Assembly: GCF_024189295.1 (NCBI RefSeq)
Contig: NZ_JAIZEN010000019.1
Coordinates: 1 to 54,004, forward strand
Direction of reading: 5' to 3'
Source of the DNA: Halobacillus sp. A1
GTDB lineage: Bacteria; Bacillota; Bacilli; Bacillales; Halobacillaceae
Length of the DNA stretch: 54,004 nt
Positions 50,478 to 54,004 of this stretch are shown in pieces. The stretch's first letter is position 1. Each line of letters starts with the position of its first letter. The notes below the pieces were generated by a model, which was not told the DNA's origin, did no database searches, and was given only the letters and a program-made list of their open reading frames with translations. The position numbers were made by a program, and so were the translations under genes.

Positions 50478-50549
50478 AGAAATGAATAGGTCAAGGGAAT
50501 AAACTAGAGAGGAGAGTAAGAAACCTAGTATACTGTAAGAAGAAGTATT

Positions 50550-50593
50550 GTAAGGCAGTGCACTGGCACAAGAGATCCAGCAGGCTGCCTTAC
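50550..50593 (+). promoter_or_regulatory. Inverted repeat in the leader of the next gene
   Basis: GTAAGGCAG and CTGCCTTAC are perfect 9-bp arms 26 bases apart, with inner pairing (TGG/CCA). No T-run follows, so it is likely a structured leader rather than a terminator. Confidence 0.45.
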
Positions 50594-50620
50594 CATTACA
50601 TAAATGGGAGGAACAATCAG

Positions 50621-50806
50621 ATGAATTATATTCTAAAACACACTCAACTTGAGGATGACGGACACAGGAGTATACATATCCACGACGTAAAAAAAGATCA
50701 GACCCTCATCTATTATCCAGAAGAAATTTCACATGTAGACCGTCAACTGCAAGAGTTTCTTTTCACAAAATTAAAAGGAATTAACGAAGGAGATTATGAT
50801 ACTTGA
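50621..50806 (+). CDS. Small soluble protein, unknown function
   Basis: A 61-residue protein: MNYILKHTQLEDDGHRSIHI, then YYPEEISHVDRQLQEFLFTK. GGGAGG lies 9 bases before the ATG at 50621; a longer frame from 50558 is unsupported. No signal or membrane segment. No family recognised. A structured leader precedes it. Confidence 0.6.
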   Translation: MNYILKHTQLEDDGHRSIHIHDVKKDQTLIYYPEEISHVDRQLQEFLFTKLKGINEGDYDT

Positions 50807-51267
50807 CCCGTAAGAACTGGTCACCAGATTTAATGATCACCGACAAAAAAGGCATAGGACACGGTCCCTCCTAATCCAAAAACCTCTTGCATACTCCTCT
50901 AGATAAACCACATCACTTACGCTGCAAGTAACATTTCCAAACAGATACAACCCAACTGATTTAAAACCCCACTATTATGTAACCCATCAATCCTTGAGTT
51001 AACTTATACCTGCAAACAAAGAAGTGTTCTAAACACACCACTCTCCCAATGATCTTTTCTTGCCTAATAAAATAATATATACAGGAAGAAAAGAGCCATG
51101 GGTTGCAAAAGTGTTCACTTCAATTAAGCAGAGATTGTATTATTTGTCCCGCAGTTCCATGCGCCAGGTGAGAAAACTTGTACTATATAAGGGGATACAA
51201 AAAACACACCACATTGTAAAAATTAAAACCTAGTAATCATAATGAACTCAGAGAGGACCCGAGAGAC
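50807..51267. other. Gap without a gene
   Basis: No supported frame on either strand; AT-rich. GAGAGG near 51252 is probably the ribosome site of the next gene. Confidence 0.5.
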
Positions 51268-51462
51268 ATGTTCAACGAAAGTAAAGAAATACTATGCATG
51301 TACATTGAGCGAAAGCCTGTGATGATTGAGATCATCGAAGCTACGAAATATATTGTATTGGCCGATTTTAATGATCGATCCTATACAGTGGAAGCTGCAG
51401 ATAAAGGAGTAGCTTTGCAGGAAATGGTGAAAATGCTGAAGGAAGATTATATTTTTCAATAA
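51268..51462 (+). CDS. Small soluble protein, unknown function
   Basis: A 64-residue protein: MFNESKEILCMYIERKPVMI, EIIEATKYIVLADFNDRSYT. It alternates short strands and helices and ends in a helix (LQEMVKMLKEDYIF). No family recognised. A strong terminator follows, which supports a real transcript. Confidence 0.6.
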   Translation: MFNESKEILCMYIERKPVMIEIIEATKYIVLADFNDRSYTVEAADKGVALQEMVKMLKEDYIFQ

Positions 51463-51477
51463 TCGTTACTCAAATAA

Positions 51478-51525
51478 GCCTGGTTCCAGCTGTGTGAATG
51501 CAGCGTTGGAATCAGGCATTTAATT
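51478..51525 (+). terminator. Intrinsic terminator
   Basis: GCCTGGTTCCAGC and G-TTGGAATCAGGC form a 12-13-bp stem (one bulge), followed by ATTTAATTT. Confidence 0.8.
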
Positions 51526-51630
51526 TCTTATAGGTAATAAGGAAAGCCTATCTGTATGGAATCCTTATAAATCTTTAAGAAAACAATTCCTAATTATAAG
51601 TCAGAGATAGCTAATATTTATTCAGTCCAT

Positions 51631-53168
51631 TTATATAGAACTCGAAAGTGTGGTTCCCGTCTGCATTCGGTATTGAATCGCTTCTAGCAACGCGGCTTCG
51701 GTAATTGGATCAGATCCATCAATGTCAGCAATCGTTCTTGCTGTTCTGATAATATTGACCTGGACACGGGTACTCCAATGATAGACCATGCTTTTTTCCT
51801 GAAGAAGGTGCTGAAGCGGAGGGGATAAGGGTGAGGTAAGCGAGAGCTCCTCGAGAGAAACGATCGAGTTGGTCACAGAACGGCTAAAACGCTGGTATTG
51901 TTTATTTCTAGCTTTGGTCACTATATCTTTTCGCTCAGCAGAAGTCATTGATTTTTCCGCTGGGGTGAGCGATAAATCAATAGGGCGCAGCTCAAGATGA
52001 ATGTCCATCCGATCTAGAATCGGGCCGGATAATCGCTGTTGATAGGCATGAACTTGCTTCGGTGTGCAGATGCAGTACTTTTTCGTCGATCGGTAGTGGC
52101 CGCAGGGACAAGGATTTGTCGCCCCGATCATAATAAATCGGGCAGGAAAAGTGACCATTCCACTTACGCGGCTGATGGTCACTTTTCCTGCTTCGAGCGG
52201 CTGCCTTAACATATCTAACGTTTTCTTCTAAAATTCCGCCATTTCATTAAGAAAAAGCACACCGCCGTGTGCAAGAGACACCTCTCCTGGTTTTGGAACG
52301 GTGCCGCCGCCAATCAAAGACATTGAGGAAGCGGAATGGTGAGGATGACGATAGGGAGGCAAAGGAGTAAGCGCTCTCGTTTCATGAGCTAATTGATACA
52401 AGCTGAAGCTGTCGACCATCGTTTCTTCTGGCATGTCCGGGGTGACCGAGGGAAAAGCGGCATCGAGCATACTTTTCCCGCATCCAGGCGGACCCCTTAA
52501 CAGCACATGATGCCCGCCGGCTGCAGCTACCATTAACGCACGCTTAGGAATGTCATGCCCGATAATGTCCGAAAAATCGGTCAGCGCTTGTGAAGCACGG
52601 GTGCTTCCATGACGACAGGTGGAGATTCTGCAAAAGGAAGCAGCGATTGACCACTCAGATGATCGATGACATCTTGCAGGTGTTGAACGGGTATAAGGAA
52701 TTCCTTATCCTTTAAAATGGCTGCTCCCTTCATATCGCTTGGGACATAAAGCGTTTCATAGCCCATTCGCTTCGCCTGCATAGCAGCTGCAAGCATCCCT
52801 TCCGTTTCATGAACTGAACCATCTAAAGACAAAGCGCCAATAAATGCAGTACTTTTGGGGATGTCGCAGGTAAGCTGTCCGGTCTCTTTTAACACGGCAA
52901 TCGCCATAGCAAGATCCGCCATCGGTCCGCTTTTCTTCTGTTCGGCCGGCGAGAACAGCACGATCAAGTGCCGTCCGGAAATATCCGCATCAATCGAATT
53001 TATAGCACCACGAATCCGATCTTTCGATTCCTTAATCGATGCATCCGGCAATCCTATGACAGAGATCTGTTCGATGCCATCCAGCGACTGGACCTCTACT
53101 CTCATCTCGTATCCTTCCAGTCCCTTAAGACCAATGCTTTTTACTATAGTTGCGATACGTACCCCCAT
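51631..53168 (-). pseudogene. comM: Broken Mg-chelatase-like ATPase gene (ComM/YifB)
   Basis: The three frames 53168-52581, 52533-52228 and 52212-51631 together give about 490 residues, the usual ComM length. Order and motifs match: VEVQSLDGIEQISVIGLPDA, Walker A RGPPGCGKSML, FRS/PHHSASSMSLIGGGTVPKP and NPCPCGHY. Two lesions are visible. Near 52590-52600 a base is missing from a C run, so the frame shifts where ...PRASQALTDF should continue. At 52225-52227 a serine codon became TAG (AEF-stop-KKTLDML). ComM helps branch migration of DNA taken up in natural transformation. Walker-B-like LFLNEM has N for D. Confidence 0.92.
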
Positions 53169-53703
53169 CCTTTCCGTTCACATACGCCTGATACTTCTCG
53201 TGCGCAGGGTGCGTAAATAAGCTGAGAATTTTCTCTGTATATACGCACGCCTCCACATCATAAGAATTCAAATAGGCAGCGTAACTGCTGAAGGGATAAG
53301 CAGCTGCTGATGCTACCATGTTCGCTTTTAGTGGATTTAAATGAATATATTTGCTTGCTTCTAAGAAATACTGTTTCGTATCAATTAACGTCGCGTGATA
53401 CCTCCCTTGAAACAAGTGACCACTCACCTTATGCCTTTTATTAAAGTAAATCGCATATCTTGTGTGCATAGCTTTGATACTTTCACCAGGGGGAAGATGA
53501 AGGGTTTCTAACAAAAGATGGACATGATTGGTCATTAAACAATACGCATGGAGACGAAAAGGGAATTCCTTCTGGCCCCAAACCAGCAGACTCTTATATT
53601 CCTCAAAATCTGCATCATCATAAAATAGGTCCCCTCTTCGATTGCCCCGCGCCGTCACATGGTATATCGCTCCCGGATACCAAATCCGTGGTTTTCTCGC
53701 CAT
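53125..53703 (-). CDS. REP-associated tyrosine transposase (RAYT, Y1_Tnp)
   Basis: A 192-residue single-domain HUH endonuclease: ARKPRIWYPGAIYHVTARGN, LHAYCLMTNHVHLLLETLHL with the HUH pair, and YIHLNPLKANMV with the catalytic Tyr region (HTRYAIYFNKRH, SGHLFQGRYHATLID). RAYTs are single-copy domesticated transposases that may spread REP-like repeats. AGGAGGGGAAGGG precedes the ATG. Its 3' end overlaps the start of the broken comM by 44 bases. No REP-like repeats were seen nearby. Confidence 0.9.
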   Translation of the reverse strand: MARKPRIWYPGAIYHVTARGNRRGDLFYDDADFEEYKSLLVWGQKEFPFRLHAYCLMTNHVHLLLETLHLPPGESIKAMHTRYAIYFNKRHKVSGHLFQGRYHATLIDTKQYFLEASKYIHLNPLKANMVASAAAYPFSSYAAYLNSYDVEACVYTEKILSLFTHPAHEKYQAYVNGKDGGTYRNYSKKHWS

Positions 53704-53994
53704 CCCTTCCCCTCCTCCAACACTGCCCTTCAGTATATTTAGTGTACGCTTAGAAAGCTACGCCCGCAAAACTGGAATTCTCGATTTTCCATAGTATGAG
53801 TATTTTGTTTGAAAAGAGCCACCTTCTCGGATAAATTGTGCAGCCCTTGCGGAAAAATAGAACCAGTTTCACGGAGTTGTAAACGCTAGAATAAAGTTGA
53901 CAGTTTTCGCTTGAATAGATTTTACACTTTTGCTCTATCAGCCTATTCTTTTAGTAAAATAGTTGATGACGTTATTTTACTGGAGGTTGGGATT

Positions 53995-54004
53995 TTGGAG
54001 GAGA
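53995..54004 (+). CDS. Possible start of the next gene
   Basis: GGAGG (53982-53986) lies 8 bases before TTG-GAG-GAG, which runs off the window. TTGACA at 53897-53902 may belong to its promoter. Nothing more can be said. Confidence 0.35.

Noticed and set aside
1-54004. CRISPR arrays, rRNA or tRNA genes
   Set aside because: No array of regular direct repeats with unique spacers was seen; the 21-bp array has spacers too short and cores of 8 bases. No tRNA- or rRNA-like sequence was recognised.

Overview
The window looks like chromosomal DNA of a low-to-moderate GC Bacillota, most likely a halophilic or halotolerant member of the Bacillaceae (Halobacillus-like). The evidence is AGGAGG-type ribosome binding sites throughout, Spo0E-family phosphatases, a LytS/LytT pair, CcpA-type cre sites, a sortase D with an LPNTA substrate, and a very acidic secreted surface protein. 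The species is an inference; there is no rRNA or tRNA to anchor it.

Layout. 1-1.5 kb: end of a GNAT acetyltransferase and small membrane proteins. 1.7-5.3 kb: a TRAP transporter operon (gntR-dctP-dctQ-dctM) with a 27-bp palindromic operator. 5.5-8 kb: lipoproteins and an RDD membrane protein. 8.3-12.7 kb: LytS/LytT and the carbon-starvation transporter CstA with a perfect cre site. 12.7-13.4 kb: a 21-bp repeat array next to a copied 3' end of the rpiR gene, then small genes. 13.6-19.4 kb: an SRPBCC protein and an RpiR regulator divergent from a complete ECF transporter plus a PHP hydrolase. 19.5-23.1 kb: an alpha/beta hydrolase, a CapA-like protein and a polysaccharide flippase. 23.3-31.3 kb: an AT-rich accessory stretch of small membrane proteins, lipoproteins and one serine hydrolase. 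31.4-33.1 kb: sortase D and its LPNTA surface protein. 33.1-36.2 kb: decayed fragments around an acyltransferase. 36.2-38.9 kb: an SPP1-like phage replication cassette (DnaD-like, G39P-like loader, DnaB helicase) without other phage genes. 39.2-47.9 kb: two ~685-bp direct repeats, each with a Spo0E-family gene, enclosing a macrolide-resistance operon, a possible secreted toxin/immunity pair and pseudogenes. 48-54 kb: small genes, a VOC protein, an AraC regulator, an XRE regulator, a broken comM and a RAYT transposase.

The strongest discovery is the regulated resistance operon at 40.25-44.56 kb. A consensus promoter precedes a 15-codon leader peptide, MMPSGRLRQQTLNNR, whose RLR motif and surrounding residues match the macrolide-stalling ErmD leader. 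Downstream are two intrinsic terminators, then an Msr-like ABC-F protein, a macrolide 2'-phosphotransferase and a MATE exporter. The bases of the RLR codons are complementary to a downstream segment, and that segment can instead pair with the 5' arm of terminator 1. This gives a complete switch readable from the sequence alone.

Two further themes recur. First, the window is full of copied gene ends and decaying duplicates: the rpiR 3' end, VOC plus the araC tail, the Spo0E repeat, the DnaD-like tail and small secreted or membrane genes. Second, several small genes have a good Shine-Dalgarno sequence followed at normal spacing by ATA, ATT, ATC or CTG rather than ATG, GTG or TTG; three of them have no canonical in-frame start available.
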